NCBI GenBank assembly: GCA_030280995.1
Contig: JASXTE010000007.1
Location: 17,956,001-18,020,000, forward strand
DNA length: 64,000 nt
Reading direction: 5' to 3'
From: Hemileia vastatrix
Taxonomy: Eukaryota; Basidiomycota; Pucciniomycetes; Pucciniales; Zaghouaniaceae
Numbering within the stretch: the first letter of the stretch is position 1; every line of letters begins with the position of its first letter. The notes beneath the pieces were generated by a model, which saw only the letters and a list, made by a program, of their open reading frames with translations, had not been told where the DNA came from and searched no databases. Shown here piece by piece: positions 31,547 through 45,041 of this stretch. The translations under genes were made by a program, and so were the position numbers.

Positions 31547-34008
31547 GTAATATTATTGAACATGGTGAAAGAACAGTTAAACCTGTTAAAAGACAGCTTC
31601 CTGTAACTAGTAGCCCTATTGATGTAATTAGCAAATTGTCATTTGATGAACCTTTACATTTAACTTCTACATCTTTAATTAATCCTTCTCTTGCAATTAA
31701 AAATGATTCTGTTCCCCCTGAAATCTATACCTTAATTGAAAAAACTTCTGAGGAAATATTGAAAGATACCCTTGATTTTAATATTGTAAAAGACAAACAT
31801 GTGAGAGATGTGTTAATCCATGAAAATGATAGATTAAATAATTTACACTTGCAATGTAAAGTGAGTTCTTCTGTACAAGATACAGCTTATTTAAAAATCA
31901 AAGAAACCTTGAATATTGTTCTTAGTCAACAAAAACAAATAAGAAGTGACCATAGAGCTATCTCAGTTAGAAATATCAGTCTAAATAAGACCTTGAGTGA
32001 ATTGAAACCCCTTATTGAGGAAAATTATTTATTCAAAAATGAAAAAAATCTCTGCAAAATGAGTTTAAGAAGCTAAAAAATGATTTCCATTCACTATGTA
32101 CCAAACACTCAGTTTCTGAGGACAGAAATCTTCTATCTCTTGCAAAAGTAAATGACCAGATGTCTGAAATTCCAAGGATAAGAAACTATGTGTCTGACCT
32201 ACAGGAAAAGTTCTCAACCTTGAACACCAATAATGAATTAAATGAGATTTCTGTAAATAAGATGCATAAAAATAAAGGGAAAAAACCTGAGCAAAGTTCA
32301 TCCTTTCTTCCTCATATTTCAACCATTAAAGAAACGGACAATGAGTCTGTAAAATCTTTTGCTACTAGCAAAAAATCTTGTGATGGTCATGCACCATCTG
32401 TTTCTGTAAATAATGAAATTTCTGAACACCTGGCTAAACTTCAGGAATTATTAATAATGAATAATTCAAACCAAAAAGTGGACCATCCCAGTAGTCAGAA
32501 AAATTGGCCTAAGTTAGACCAATATCCTACCTTTGATGGTGATTCTTCCTCTGATTGGCAACACTTTATCCAGAGAATTGATAATTTAAAGAGATCTTAT
32601 AAACTACCTGATGAGGAAATTGTTTCTAAGCTAATTTCATTATTTTCCAATATAGCCTTGATGTGGTATGAATCTGTCCTCTTAGATAACAATCATTATA
32701 CATGGAATGATTAGAAATCCTTGATTGAGAATCAGTTTGGTGGTTCAAAATTCAGGTTAGCTCAGCAGAGACTGTATGAGAATACTAGATATGTATCCTC
32801 CTCTGTTGAAAAGCCCATTGTTTTTCTGATGAAAATAACTAAAATCCTTAGAGCAATTGATCCAAAGTTGGATTATGATATTTGGAGAGATAAAATCTTG
32901 TATAAATTACCAAATTCTCTTAGGGATTTGATTGTTGCTAGAACTGAGCATGTAAGGGAAAATTCTTCTTTCATTAATATCTGTAATGAAGTACTACTCA
33001 ACCATAGATATGAACCAAAGAATTACCTTAGTAAATCTTATAATGATCAGAATAAAACTTCTATAAAGCTCCCAGAAAAATCTGGTAAACCCTCTGCCCC
33101 AGTTGCACCTAAAAAATATGCAACAAATACTTGTTATAAATGTAACAAACCGTGGCAGAAAGGTCATGTTTGTGACAAGAAAATTCATCTTGTTGAACAA
33201 AATGAAGACACTGATGTAGTTGAACTTGATGTCAATAATTCTTCCAGTGACTGTGAAAGTAATATCTCCTATGACAATGAATCTGTTAAAGATGTTTTAA
33301 TGTTGGAACATGATGTCCATTATTTAAATAATATATCTGAAGATTGTGTATTGAATTTATCTTCAGTAGAAAATGCTGAGATAATTAAAGATATTACTAA
33401 CAATTCTATTCCTATATCCCCTTTAAAGGCACCTGTTATCATTAATGGTAAAAATGTTGATGTAGTTCTTGATTCTGGTGCTGGAGGAAGTTTGTATCTG
33501 AAAAAGCTTTGGCTTCAGTGGATAAGGAATATTTGAGTAAATTATTGCCTATAACTTCTGAAAAATGGAGAGGGTATGGTTCTACCTTATTTCCTATTGG
33601 CAAATACAAAACCTCTGTATTTTTCAAATATAATGGTGGTTTTGTCAGAGCTATTTGTGAGTTTGTTGTCATGAAAAATGATAATTTGAGCAATTGGTTT
33701 ATTATGGGAAATGATATTTTAACCATGTTTGGTGTGAAACTGGACCCAGCAAATAATTGCTTTACCTTAGGAATGAATGGATAAGAAAATTCAAAATTTC
33801 TTCTCCTAGACCTTCTGGGCATTTGTTGAAATCTTGTAACTCACTGACCCAATGTAAAGGTAGAACAAAAACTGAAATGGATGATTTATTACATAAAATA
33901 AATACTGCTCCTTTTGGTGATCAGTTGACTTGTGAACAAAAAGATTCTATTGTTGCCTCTATTACCTCTTTCCCTATGGCTTTTGCTCATGGGTCTCATG
34001 TCTTGGGA

Positions 34009-36999
34009 ATTGTTCAGGAAGAAATGAAGATTGCCTTATCCTGTAATTTGAGTGATATTCCTCCTACCCTTAAGAAAAAACCATATCCTGCTTCTCCATC
34101 AAAAAGAAAAGATATTGAAGATAATATTGTAACATTATTGAAAATGAATATCATTGAGAAAGTGGATGTCACCCCCAAATATTGTGTCATCTCCCCAGTC
34201 TTAATTTCTTATGAAAAAGATAAAGCTAGATTATGTGGAGATTACAGAGCTTTAAAACTTATACTGTTGATGATATTTATCCTTTACCCAGAATTAATTC
34301 AATACATGCTACCTTGCAAGGTGCAAAATTTATTAGTTGTCTGGATGGTAATAAAGGGTATCATCAAGTTCCAGTTGAGAAAAATTCTCAAAAATTTTTG
34401 CTTATTGCTACTCATATGGGAATATATAAGTATGTTAGGATGCCATTTGGCCCTAAAAATGCTCCTTCAGTTTTCCAGAAGGTCATGGATAACACTTTCC
34501 ATCAAGAAATTATTGAAGGTTGGCTCATGGTTTATATTGATGATATTATTGTTTTTTCTAAAACTTTTGATGAACATATGATTCATTTGAATAGAGTTTT
34601 CCAAAAAATGGATGAAATCAATATGACCTTATCTTTAAAAAAGTGTAAATTTGGTTTTCAATCTTTGAAAGTCCTTGGCCATGTTGTGTCAGGCTTACAA
34701 ATTTGTGTAGACCATAATAAAGTTGCTGCCATTCAAAATGTGAAAGCACCAACTTCTGTAAGAGAAATCCTAAGTTTTTTGGGTATGTGTGGCTATTATA
34801 GACAATATATTAAAAATTATCAGGTCATAGCCTTGCCTCTTACAAAACTAACCAGAAAAGATGTTGCTTTTCTCTGGAATAATGACTGTCAGAAAGCTTT
34901 TAATACATTGAAAAGTTACTTAATGACAGCCCCTATATTGGCTCTTCCAGATTTTAACAAGCCATTTGTACTTTATACAGATGCTAGCTTTATTGGTCTG
35001 GGAGCTGCCCTTCACCAAAAGCAAATTATTAATGATAAATCCTCAGAGGTTGTAATTTGTTATATTTCAAGAACCTTAAGAAATAGTGAATTGAAATATG
35101 GTGCCACTCAATTGGAGTGCTTAGCAGTTGTTTGGGCTCTTGAGAAACTTCATTACTACTTGGATGACCAAAAATTTGAGTTGGTAACTGACTGTAGTGC
35201 TGTGAAATCTCTCTTAAACCTCAAAACACCTAACAGACATATGTTCAGGTGGCAACTTGCTGTTCAAGAATACAGAAGAAGGATGACTATTATCCATAGA
35301 GCTGGAAATGTTCATTCTAATGTTGATATTCTCTCCAGATTGCCTCTGCCAAATAATGACTCCAATCCTGCTTATGTACCTGAAGATGATACTGTTCATA
35401 TACATGGTATATTTATAGTTGATATGGAAGAAGAGTTATTACAGTTAATACTGGATTCATATGATAAAGATTCTGACTTAAATAAATTAGTGACTATTTT
35501 GAATGATCCTAAAAATTGCTTCAATTCAAGCATTAATAAAAACTCTTCCTGCAAAGTACCAAAATGCTTTAAGTAAAGGAAAGTTTTCTATTGAAGATGG
35601 TTATATATATTATAGAAGGAAGCTTACCAATGTAATTGTTATTCCTCCTTCAATGAAAGAAACTATCCTCAAACTTTGTCATGATGACATATTAGCTGGT
35701 CATTTTGATCTTGAAAAAACATTGATTAGAATCAAAAACACTGCATGGTGGGCTAATATTTCTGAAGACACAAAATTATATGTTGAATCTTGTGATTCCT
35801 GCCAAAAATCTAAAAGGTTAACAGGTAAGAGAGCAGGGTTATTACAACATATTGAAGCACCTAGTGCTCCCTGGCAAATCATTAATATGGATTTTGTCAC
35901 TGGTCTTCCTGTTGCAGGTAAAGACAGCTTTAACTCTTGTTGGGTAATAGTGGATAGATTCACAAAAATGTGCAAATTTATTCCAAACCACAAAGATGTA
36001 TCCACCAAAGAATTAGCTTTCTTATGGTGGTCTTACATGTTTAATATTATTGGTTTTCCAAAAGCCATTATCTCTGATAGGGATCCAAAATTCACTTCTG
36101 AGTTTTGGACCTCTTTGATGGATATTTGTGGCTGTGAGTTGAAATTGTCTACAGCTCACCATCCTCAGACTGATGGTCTAGCTGAAAGAATGATTCAAAC
36201 TGTGGAAGATATGATTAGAAGGTATTGTGCCTTTGGTTTAGAATATAAAGACAATGACAGATTTACTCATGATTGGGTCACTCTTTTGCCTGGTCTTGAA
36301 TTTGCATATAATAGCACTGTTCATTCTGTCACTGAGAAAAAGCCTTTTGAGCTTTGGTTAGGTTATGTCCCAAACACTCCTGCTCAGATTCTCAATAATA
36401 AATTACCTAAGTTGGAACTACACCCTGGTGTAAAATCTTTTATGCAAATGCAAAAGCTATGCAGAAAACATGCTCAAAGTTGTATTGATAAAGCATTTGA
36501 ATATGAAAAGAAAAGATGGGATAAATCCCATAAAGAATACACATTTAACAAGGGTGATGAAGTGTTGATTTCTACTGTCCATTTCAATTTACAGGGTAAC
36601 CACAAATTAAAAGATCCTTTTGTAGGACCATTTGTTGTTAAAAGAATGGTTGGTGATAATGCAGTAGAAGTTGTATTGTATTCTCCATATGATAGGAAAC
36701 ATCCTGTCTTTCCCATTTCTTTGCTTAAACCTTATACTTCTAACAGTGACTTATTTCCAAAAAGAAGAGGAAGACCTAAGAAGAACCCTCAGGAAGTCAC
36801 AGAAACAGCAGAAATTGATAAAATTCTCAATGATAGAATTATCACTTTTGAGAGAGGTACTGAATATTTATTGAGATATAAGAACAAATCATCTGAACAT
36901 GATGCATGGATACCTGGCAAGGAAATTTCAAATCTGCCTGCTCTGTTGAAAAAATACAAAAAGAAAAATCTTAGCATTTTTTTTTATTGTTTTTTTTAG
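34009..36999 (+). pseudogene. Pol polyprotein of copy D
   Basis: RT N-terminus in frame with protease to the slippery heptamer at 34251-34257, then RT-RNase H open in the -1 frame 34233-35576 (YIDDIIVFSK, VLYTDASF, DILSRLPLP). A one-base insertion near 35515 shifts the frame. Integrase follows, open 35503-36999: zinc finger (H, H, CDSC), catalytic MDFVTGLP, SDRDPKF, AERMIQ, AT-hook RRGRPKK and chromodomain. The end is extended past the usual stop into the polypurine tract side. The insertion makes this copy defective. Confidence 0.88.
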
Positions 37000-37009
37000 A
37001 GTGAGGGAG

Positions 37010-38147
37010 TGTCAGCCAGGCTATTCCAGGAGTCCAGTAAATGATATATAAATTATAAAGCCTTAAAGAGTGGGTAAGACTTGTTATTAATGAATATAAC
37101 TTAATATTTTATTGCATAATGAAATTATATAAGAATTTTATTATATACAAGTGTTACATTAAATTTATTGGTTATATATATTTTTATATACTATTAAATT
37201 GAGCATAATATAATATATTCTACAAATAATGGTGCATTTTTATGTATTTAATAATTATAAATTTATATTTAATTAATTAAAAAACATATATTATAATTAT
37301 AAGTGTAAAATTGATTTATAATATATTTAAATTAATTACTTAAATTTATATATTAAATAATACCTCTCATATGATACTAAACAATAATTAATGACACTTC
37401 TTTTGACCCTTAATTGTGTTAGAAAAAAAACAAATAAATTAATTTGGACTAAATTGAGATTAATTGCTTGTTTTGTTGCGTCAAATTATTTTTTGTTTCA
37501 CTTAAAATGTCCTTTAATCAGAATGTACCATCTGTTTGGAATTATATATCTCATAGTTCCTATGTTTCCAATCTTGTTTAGTTATTCACTATTGTCACTT
37601 ACTGATTTGGGAATTAATGGCGGGGAAATTGGATTCTTAATTGGGGTTTTAATTATTTGTTTCATGTTTTTCTCTATATTGTTATGTTTCATTTACTCTT
37701 TTGATATATTTGTTTTATTCCATTCTAATCATTGTATTTACAAAGATAGTAGCGCTTCAGAGGACCCACTGCCTATAAAAGGGCCTTGGATAATCCCCTG
37801 TAGCCTCATCATTTATTACACACTCAACAAATTAAATAACCATTTTATTACGTTTATATTTTTTTATTAGTAATACAAATCTAATTAAAATTCTATACAA
37901 CAAATTAAAGGTTGCTTTAAGTCTGATAGTAATTAAAAGTGTTTGCCGCGCAGAACCCTTACATTTAATAATATTATTGTTAATAAAATCTAAGTTTTTG
38001 TCACCTCTCCAAGTTGCTCACCGTTGTTTCCCTCTCAAATAAATTAAATATATATTTTTGATTTATTTCTTTATTTTCCCTTGTCCTCCTCCTTCTCTCA
38101 TCCTTTTTCTCCTATTTTTCTTACCTCTTCTAGACGACTTACCGACA
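37010..38147 (+). mobile_element. 3' LTR of copy D (1138 bp)
   Basis: TGTCAGCC follows the polypurine tract GAGTGAGGGAG; it ends GACA and is followed by the GGGTG duplication. TATAAAAG at 37774-37781. Confidence 0.92.
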
Positions 38148-38232
38148 GGGTGTATATCTAGACTTGGTAATTTATTTAGATGATTTACTGGGGTATTTGG
38201 TACATATCCCAAACAGAGTTTAAATGGTTTTT
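38148..38232 (-). pseudogene. Relic E, integrase fragment left of solo LTR
   Basis: On the minus strand this aligns with family I integrase around KLPLELHPGV and GYVPNTPAQI, but is clearly diverged. Continues at 39506 behind the solo LTR. Copy D and the family III LTR both entered here. Confidence 0.7.
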
Positions 38233-39505
38233 TGTCAGCCAGGCTATACCAGGAGCCCAGTAAATTTTATGTCAATTTACTGGAACTAAAAGAGGGTGTA
38301 AAACATGCTTATTATGTATATAAATTAATATTATATTGCATGGTGAAAAAATATAAATATTTTATTAAATATATATAATAAGTATTATATTAATTTTAAA
38401 ATTATAAAAATTATATATAAATTTAAATTAAGCAAAATAAATATTATATTCTATAAATTATGGCGCATTTTTATGTATTTAATAAACATGAATTAATAAA
38501 TAATTAATTATAAACATATATTATAAATTATAAGTGTAAGATTAACTTATAATTTAATTAAATTAATTAATTAAAATTATATATTAAATAAAGCCATACA
38601 TATCTTATTAGACAATAATATTGGGTGCTTTTTTTGACCATTAATTGTGTCAGTAAAATTATTAAATAAATTAAAACACTTATTTAATAAGATTGTATTA
38701 AAATTCTCACTTTAAATTGAAAATATCATTAAATTATTTATTTGTTTCATTTAAATTAGTTATTGAATTAATTACATAGTTAAAACAATTAATTAAATTT
38801 GCTTTATAATGGATTAAAATAATTACATAGATTTTTTCATGAAAATCATTCTATTTGTTTTAATTAAACCCTTTACATCCCACTGTAATATCTGTTTTAA
38901 GTTATTCACTAACTTTTCTTATGTTTCAGACTTACATAGTTACTGATTATTTTAATTAATTTTTTTGGGAATTTATGGTGGGAAAATTGGTTACTTACTC
39001 ATGGGTTTAGTTTATTGTTTCATGTTTTTCTCTCAATATTTATGTTTTAGTTATCTTCTTTTATATTCTTGTTTTACCTTATTTCTCTTTTTTAATTACT
39101 CATTTTGGCGCTTCAGAGGATCCCTTGCCTATAAAAGCCTTTGGATAATCCCCTGTGGCTACATCACTTATTATACACTCACCATTTAAACATAATTTTT
39201 TTGAATATATTATAGTATAATTCTAATTTAAATTCTATATAAATATCTAAGGTTAAAATAAGTCTATTAGTAATAATAGTGTTTGCCGCGCAGAGATAGT
39301 AATACTTATTTTAAATAAATATATTATAATTTAATAAGACTCACCATTGTGTCAAAACCCAAGAAGTTCTTGTTGCCTTATTTTCTAAAAATAATTATAT
39401 GAATTTATCAGTCCACTTCTCTACCTTTCAAGCCTGTTTCCTATTTTTCCTTGTCCTCCTCTTTATTCTCTCCATCTTCTTCTTCTTCTAGACAACTGGC
39501 TTACA
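38233..39505 (+). mobile_element. Solo LTR (1273 bp), family related to I
   Basis: TGTCAGCCAGGCTATACC to TTACA, flanked by TTTTT on both sides (38228-38232, 39506-39510). No internal region, so formed by LTR-LTR recombination. TATAAAAG at 39130-39137. It interrupts the integrase of relic E. The same family occurs at 47200-48491. Confidence 0.88.
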
Positions 39506-42500
39506 TTTTTTCTCTGTTACAGAATGAGTTGTACTATTATAAGAAAATTCAATTCCTGGAATTAATATTTCCCAGTGATGTGTGAATTTCTCATTGTTTT
39601 TGTATTCTAATCCAAAGGCACTATATCTTCTGATCATATCTTATAGAGACTGTATCATTTTCTTAGCCAATTCATCAGTTTGTTGATGGTGTGCTGTAGA
39701 AAATTTCAATTGAAAATCTGATACTTCCATCAAAGATGTCCAGAACTTTGAAGTAAATTTAGGGTCTCTGTCAGAGACTATGGCTTTGGTGAACCAAGAA
39801 ATTTTCATCACTAGATTCCACCATATTAATTCCAAATCTTTTGCAGATACCTATTTATGGGTAGGAATTAACTTACATATTTTTGTTGTTCTATCCAAGA
39901 TTACCCAGAAATATTTGAAGCTCTCTTTTCCTGCTAATGGCAAGCCAGTTACAAAGTCCATGGTTATAATTTACCATGGAGTCTATGGCTGCTCTATTTA
40001 TTGTAAGTACTCAGCTCTCTTCCCAGTTAATCTTTTAGATTTTTGGAAAGAGTCACATGTGTCAATCTATTTTTGTACATCTTCTTTCATGTTTATCCAC
40101 CAGGCTGTTTTTTTATTTCTATTTAATATTTTGTTAAAGTCAAAATGACCATCTAAGATTTCATCATGAAAAATACTTAACATTAACTCCATCATAGATG
40201 GAGGTATAACTATTACATTACTTAGATTTTTTCTGTAATATATGTATCCATCTTCAATTGACAGTTTACGTTTCTCCAATGCATTTTTATACTTTTTAGG
40301 TAAAGTTTAAATTAATATACTCATTGAGGCGTTTTTTGGATAATTTAGACAAATCTTCATCAGATGAATAGTTTTCTAATATTTTTTGCATAAATTCCTT
40401 CTCTAAATCCACCAAATAGATCCCAAATATATGTATTACCTCATTTTCAGGCACATAAGCTAGGATGTCAGTATCATTTTGAAAAGAATTTCTGGATAGT
40501 AACTCCACATTAGAATGCAATGTTCCTGCTTTGTGAGAGATTTTCATTCTTTATTTGTACTATTGTACAGCAAGTTACCATCTAAACATGTGCCTATTAG
40601 GTGTTTTCATGTTGAGTAAGAATTTTACTGCACTGAAATCTGTTATTAATTAAAACTTCTGGTCTTTCAGATAGTAATGAAGTTTTTCCAGGGCTCACAC
40701 AGTGGCTAAACATTCCAGTTGGGTGGCACCATACCTTAATTCAGTCTTTCTCAAGGTTCTGGATATATAACAGATAACTACTTCAGATAATTTACCATTT
40801 ATTATCTGTTTTTGCAGTAAAGAAGCACATAACCCTGTAAATATTGCATCAATATACATGATAAAATGTAGGTTAAATGCTGGCAGTCCCGAAATTGGAG
40901 ATGTAATTAAACATTCCTTTAATTTATTAAAGGCATGTTGTCTTTCATTATTCAAAATGAAAGCTTAATTTTTCCCAATTAATGTTGTTAAAGGTTCTGA
41001 AATGGACTAGTAGTTTTTTATATACTGCCTATAATATCCACAAATACCCAGAAATCTTGGAACATCTTTCACATTTTTAGGTATATTAATGTTTTTCATT
41101 GCTGCAACTTTATTCTGGTCAACACAAATATGTAATACAGATACGACATGTCCAAGTAATTTCAAGGATTGAAACTCAAACTTACATTTCTTTTATGCAA
41201 TTTTTATTTTAATTTCATCCATTTTTTGAAATACTCTTTTCAGGTTATTTAAATTAACATCATATGTTTTTGAAAACACAATGATGTCATCAATGTTAAC
41301 TAAAAGCTATCCTTCAACCATTTCCTGATGAAACACACTGTCCATCAAGTTTTTTCAGACTTAAGGGGAATTCTTTGGGCCAAAAGGCACTTGCACATAT
41401 TTATATATCCCAATATTTTTGGTTATCAGTAATGAATTCTGAGAATTCTTTTCCACAGGAATCTGATGGTAGACTTTGTTTCCATCCAGAAAGGAAATAT
41501 ATTTTGCTCCTTGTAAGGTAGCATGGATAGAAGTGATCCTTGGAAGATGGTAAATATCATCCACAGTGAATGTATTTGGATCTCTGTAATAAACACATAA
41601 TTTTGCCTTATCTTTTTCATAAGAGGTTAAGACTTGTGAAACAACACAATACTTAGGCTTTGTGTCCACATTTCCTGCAATACCCATTTCTAACAACATC
41701 TTAATGTAGTCTACAATGTCTTTCCTTTTTCCAGGAGAAGCTGGGTAAGGTTTCTTTTTTAAGCTACCAGGAATATTTTCCAAATAAAAACTCAAAGAGC
41801 TTTTCATCTCATGGTGTTTGACAAATCCTAGTTCATTTGAAACATGAGAAAATGCCATAAGATAAGATTTTATCAATCTCAAAATATAGTTTTCTTCAAT
41901 TTTTGAGATTTGAGGACTGAAAGAGGCATATTGGATTTCATTTTCCAATTCAACCATTTCAGAGGTGGGTCTTCCACCTTTCACTTGTTCTTCTTTAGAT
42001 GAAATGAAATAAATTGTATTTTTAGAGTTAATCTCCAATTTTTTTTTCCATTCATGCCTATAGTGAAGCAACTATTTTTAGGATCTAGTTTGATGCTAAA
42101 CTTGGTCAATAAGTAATTGCCAATAATAAACCAATCACTACAATAATTATTATCCATAACCACAAATTCACATACTGCTCTTAAATATCCATTATTATAT
42201 TTAAAGAATATAGAAGTCTTTTATTTGCCAATTGGACGTAATACTTAACCAAAACCACTCCAGTTCTTTCTCTGTACAGGCTCTAGTTTTCTTTATACTT
42301 ACTATCAAGTTTCATTAAAGTACTAAAGAAACTATACTACCAGCAGCCCCAGTGTCAAGAATTGAATTCATTTCATTTCCACATATAATAAAAGGTGCTT
42401 TAATAGGTGTGATTTTTTGAGTATCATGATTCAAATCTTTTATTATTTCAGCTTCCTCAATGGAAGTTAAAGATGTTTCTTCTGGAGATTTAGCATCATT

Positions 42501-42838
42501 CAGGACCATAATATCCTGTTCTAATACAAATATCTCATTTCAAGCATCACTGTAAGAGATATTACTTTTAAAATCCTTACTTGAATCTTCCTTTTCATCT
42601 TCATGATTACTGAGTTCAGAATCTTGTGAGTTTTCAATCACATTTATCCTCTGTTTACAAGCATGACCTTTAACCCAAGTTTCATTACATTTGTATCAAG
42701 TGTTACTTTCTTTTCTCTTAGGTACAAGAGGTGCAGATGGTTTTTTCTTCTCCACTGGGAAATTATTTGTAGCAGTTTTTACTACCTCAACATTTTGTTT
42801 ATAATAATTATACCTTGTCTCATATTTGTGGTTTAATC
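39506..42838 (-). pseudogene. Relic E: degenerate gag-pro-pol of a related chromovirus
   Basis: Pieces in minus-strand order from right to left: Gag zinc region remains (about 42650-42838); protease (ILDTGAAGSIVS at about 42330); RT N-terminus and RT (42071-41361, KKKPYPASPGKRKD, TFTVDDIYHLP, IPVEKNSQ); RNase H (about 40955-40695, ISRTLRKTELRYGATQLECLA); DNA-binding linker and integrase (40547-39641, SDRDPKFTSKF, TAHHQQTDELAKKM). Many stops and shifts. Protein identity to family I is moderate, so it is an older sister family. RT is in one frame here, with no slippery-site shift. The right end is cut by a CACTA-like terminus at 42838. Confidence 0.85.
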
Positions 42839-42873
42839 AACATGGGAAATCTAGGGGTGAACTGCTAGCAATC
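42838..42873 (+). mobile_element. Diverged CACTA-like terminus, left end
   Basis: CAACATGGGAAATCTAGGGG followed by GAACTGCTAGCAAT matches, with changes, the inward-reading terminus at 27559. The subterminal palindrome has decayed. It cuts the gag of relic E; AAT before it may be the duplication. The other end was not found. Confidence 0.45.
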
Positions 42874-43556
42874 CCCTCTTCTGAATTTAGATTGTCCCTT
42901 CATTATTTCAGGTTTATGAATACTTTATAAACATAAGTAAATTAGAGTTAGATTTACATTAATTCTCAGATTGGTCAAAAAATGAACCTTGATTGATCTC
43001 AAGTTATGCATAATTTGGTTAGATATAACCATAATTTTATTCTTCCTTGAGAACACATTGAGCACATATTTATCCAACATTAGTTATTGAACATCCAATA
43101 TGATTATCAAGTTAGAGGTGGAAAATTATTCCTTAACATACCTAAGCATTACTTTGTATCCAAAAGATAAAACTTAAAATTATGAGAGTAAATTTAATTT
43201 ACAATAATGATATCTTTTACTACATAATTGCAACAATAGATAAATTTAGAAATTTTTTTGACTACAAATATTAATAACTATAGGGATTGAAATAACTAAT
43301 GCCATTCCTATCTTCAAATCTTAAAAATAAAATATTTACTTCTCACTTAAAATCTATTGAGTCTTTGTAAAACTAAATTTTGAATATTTTTTTTTATTTT
43401 ACCTAAAATATAAGACCTACAGGCTATAAAAAATAAAATCCTCAGTTACTTAATTAAAAAAATATTTAAATTTAAATAGAAATAAAAAGAGTCCTTAAAG
43501 TGTATAACTTGAAATATTTTTATGGAAATTAATGAAGAAATGCATTTTGGTAAAAA
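42874..43556. other. AT-rich stretch, possibly inside the CACTA-like element
   Basis: No convincing gene. Contains GAACACATTGAGCACAT and TTGAACATCCAATATG, weakly like phrases in the interior of the 261-bp MITE and 27320-27420. Confidence 0.35.
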
Positions 43557-44141
43557 TTTCCAGTACAAGTTTGGCCGAACTTGTGCTGGACACTTTTTTG
43601 AGGAACACTGCACTTCTCTTAAATAAAAATGCGTCTTATCCACTTCATATTGGAAAAGTGTCCAGAACAAGTTTGGACTAACTTGTGATGGAGACTCTGG
43701 AAAAAAAAAGTGACTAAAAATTGCAAGGAAAACCAAAATAAATAGGCCATATAATGAACATAATTGATGGCATCAAATTGTTTTTTGGTAAAAGTTTCCA
43801 GCACAAGTTTGCACAAAATTGTGCTGGACACTTTTACTATATGAAGTTGGTTATGTGCATATTTTTTATAAGAGAAGTGAGGCGTTCCTCATAAAAGTGT
43901 CCAGCACAAGTTCAGGAAAACTTGGTCTGGACACTTTTAACAAAAAAAATTTGATTCCATCAATTATGTTCATTATATGGCCCATTTATTTGGTTTTCCT
44001 TGCAATTTTTAGTCACCAATTTTTTCCAAAGTGTCCAGAACAAGTTCAGCCAAACTTCTTTTCTAATGTGAAGTTGGCAAGGTGAATTTTTATTTAAGAG
44101 AAGTGAGGTGTTCCTTATAAAAGTGTCCAGCACATTTTATT
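43557..44141. repeat. Cluster of inverted modules delimited by six palindromes
   Basis: Palindromes of the GTGTCCAGCACAAGTT type lie at about 43557-43596, 43654-43696, 43795-43837, 43893-43938, 44028-44062 and (half) 44118-44141. Between them are two modules, a (43600-43653) and b (43700-43794), then a inverted (43838-43892), b inverted (43939-44027) and a inverted again (44063-44117). The result is a large fold-back structure made of smaller ones. The palindromes are the same as those of the satellite at 24471-25704. Confidence 0.82.
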
Positions 44142-44344
44142 GAAGTAAGGGATGCATATAACCAAAATTTCAAGTCATTTTTTTTGCAAGACTCATAGGA
44201 AAATTTGGCAACACCCCCCTTTATTTTTTTGAATTGAATGGAGGAGTATCATCAAATTTTCATGTTAATTTTTTTTTTAAAGTCTGATATGAAAACTTGG
44301 CAATACCCCCCTTGCAATTAATTTAATTAAAGAAATCATATAAA

Positions 44345-44885
44345 AAATTTTAAAAATGAAAATTTCATCAACCAATTATTTTCACCAGTCCAAATCAAGT
44401 TTTCAATTTTATATGTTAGCCGGTAGAACAGCCTAGTCCAGATGCACCATCATATAAAACCAGAAAATTATCTTGACGTAACTTTAAAAAATAATTGGAA
44501 GAAAAAAATCCTAAATTAAATGAAAAAAATTAAAAATGAAAATTTCATCAACCAATTATTTTCACCAGTCCAAATTAAGGTTTCTTATTTTATATAATAG
44601 CCAGTAGAGAGGCCTAAGGCAGATGAAACATCATATAAAACCAGAAAAATATCTTGTCGTAACTTTAAAACATAATTGGAAGAGACAAATCCAAATTTAA
44701 ACTGAAAATGAAAATTTCATCAACAAATTATTTTCACCAGTCTGAATCAAGTTATACAATTTTATGTAATAGCCAGTAGAACAGCTTAAGGGTAGATGCA
44801 TTATCATATAGAACCAGAAAACTATCTTGACGTAATTTTAAAAAATAATTTGAAGAGAAAAATCCAAATTCAAATTCAAAAAAAA
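44345..44885 (+). repeat. Three tandem copies of a ~175-bp repeat
   Basis: The phrase TGAAAATTTCATCAACCAATT recurs at 44357, 44537 and 44709, followed each time by TTTTCACCAGTC, a TAGCC(A/G)GTAGA phrase and CCAGAAAA(T/C)TATCTTG. Non-coding, moderately diverged. Confidence 0.75.
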
Positions 44886-45041
44886 TTTAAATGAAAAATA
44901 AAATTGAAAAAAATAAAATAAAAGAAAATTTAAAAAAATTAAAAAATATAAAATATAAAATATAAAAAAAATTAATAAATGGGAAAAAAAAGAAAACAAT
45001 ATGGATGAAAATATTTAATGATAGAAAGAATTTTTTAATAT

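Larger units (their letters stand above)
30829..34008 (+). pseudogene. Gag-protease of copy D, broken
   Basis: Starts with the same ATG and protein as copies A-C. Breaks: deletion in the coiled coil near 32042 (frame lost after KNEKNLC); TAG at 32713-32715 replacing Trp in the Gag core; a frame shift in the protease just after DSGAGGS near 33490; TAA near 33782. The zinc knuckle (CYKCNKPW, GHVC) is intact at about 33135. Unlike B and C there is no TGA before RT: the frame reads HVLGIVQEEM straight into Pol, which shows that protease and RT were originally one frame. Confidence 0.88.
29001..38147 (+). mobile_element. Family I chromovirus copy D, full length, plus strand
   Basis: Complete element of 9147 bp: LTR 29001-30139, leader, gag-pro from 30829, pol to 36999, polypurine tract (GAGTGAGGGAG), LTR 37010-38147, flanked by GGGTG on both sides. 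Opposite in orientation to the A-B-C array. It has more point changes and frame breaks than B and C, so it is older or less constrained. It is inserted in relic E, two bases from the family III LTR. Confidence 0.93.

Noticed and set aside
42838..42873. Pairing the terminus at 42838 with the one at 27559 as one element
   Set aside because: The orientation and the intervening LTR elements do not fit a single insertion, and the 42838 terminus faces right.
43446..43831. Small minus-strand frames over the palindrome cluster
   Set aside because: They read through palindromes and show no conserved protein.
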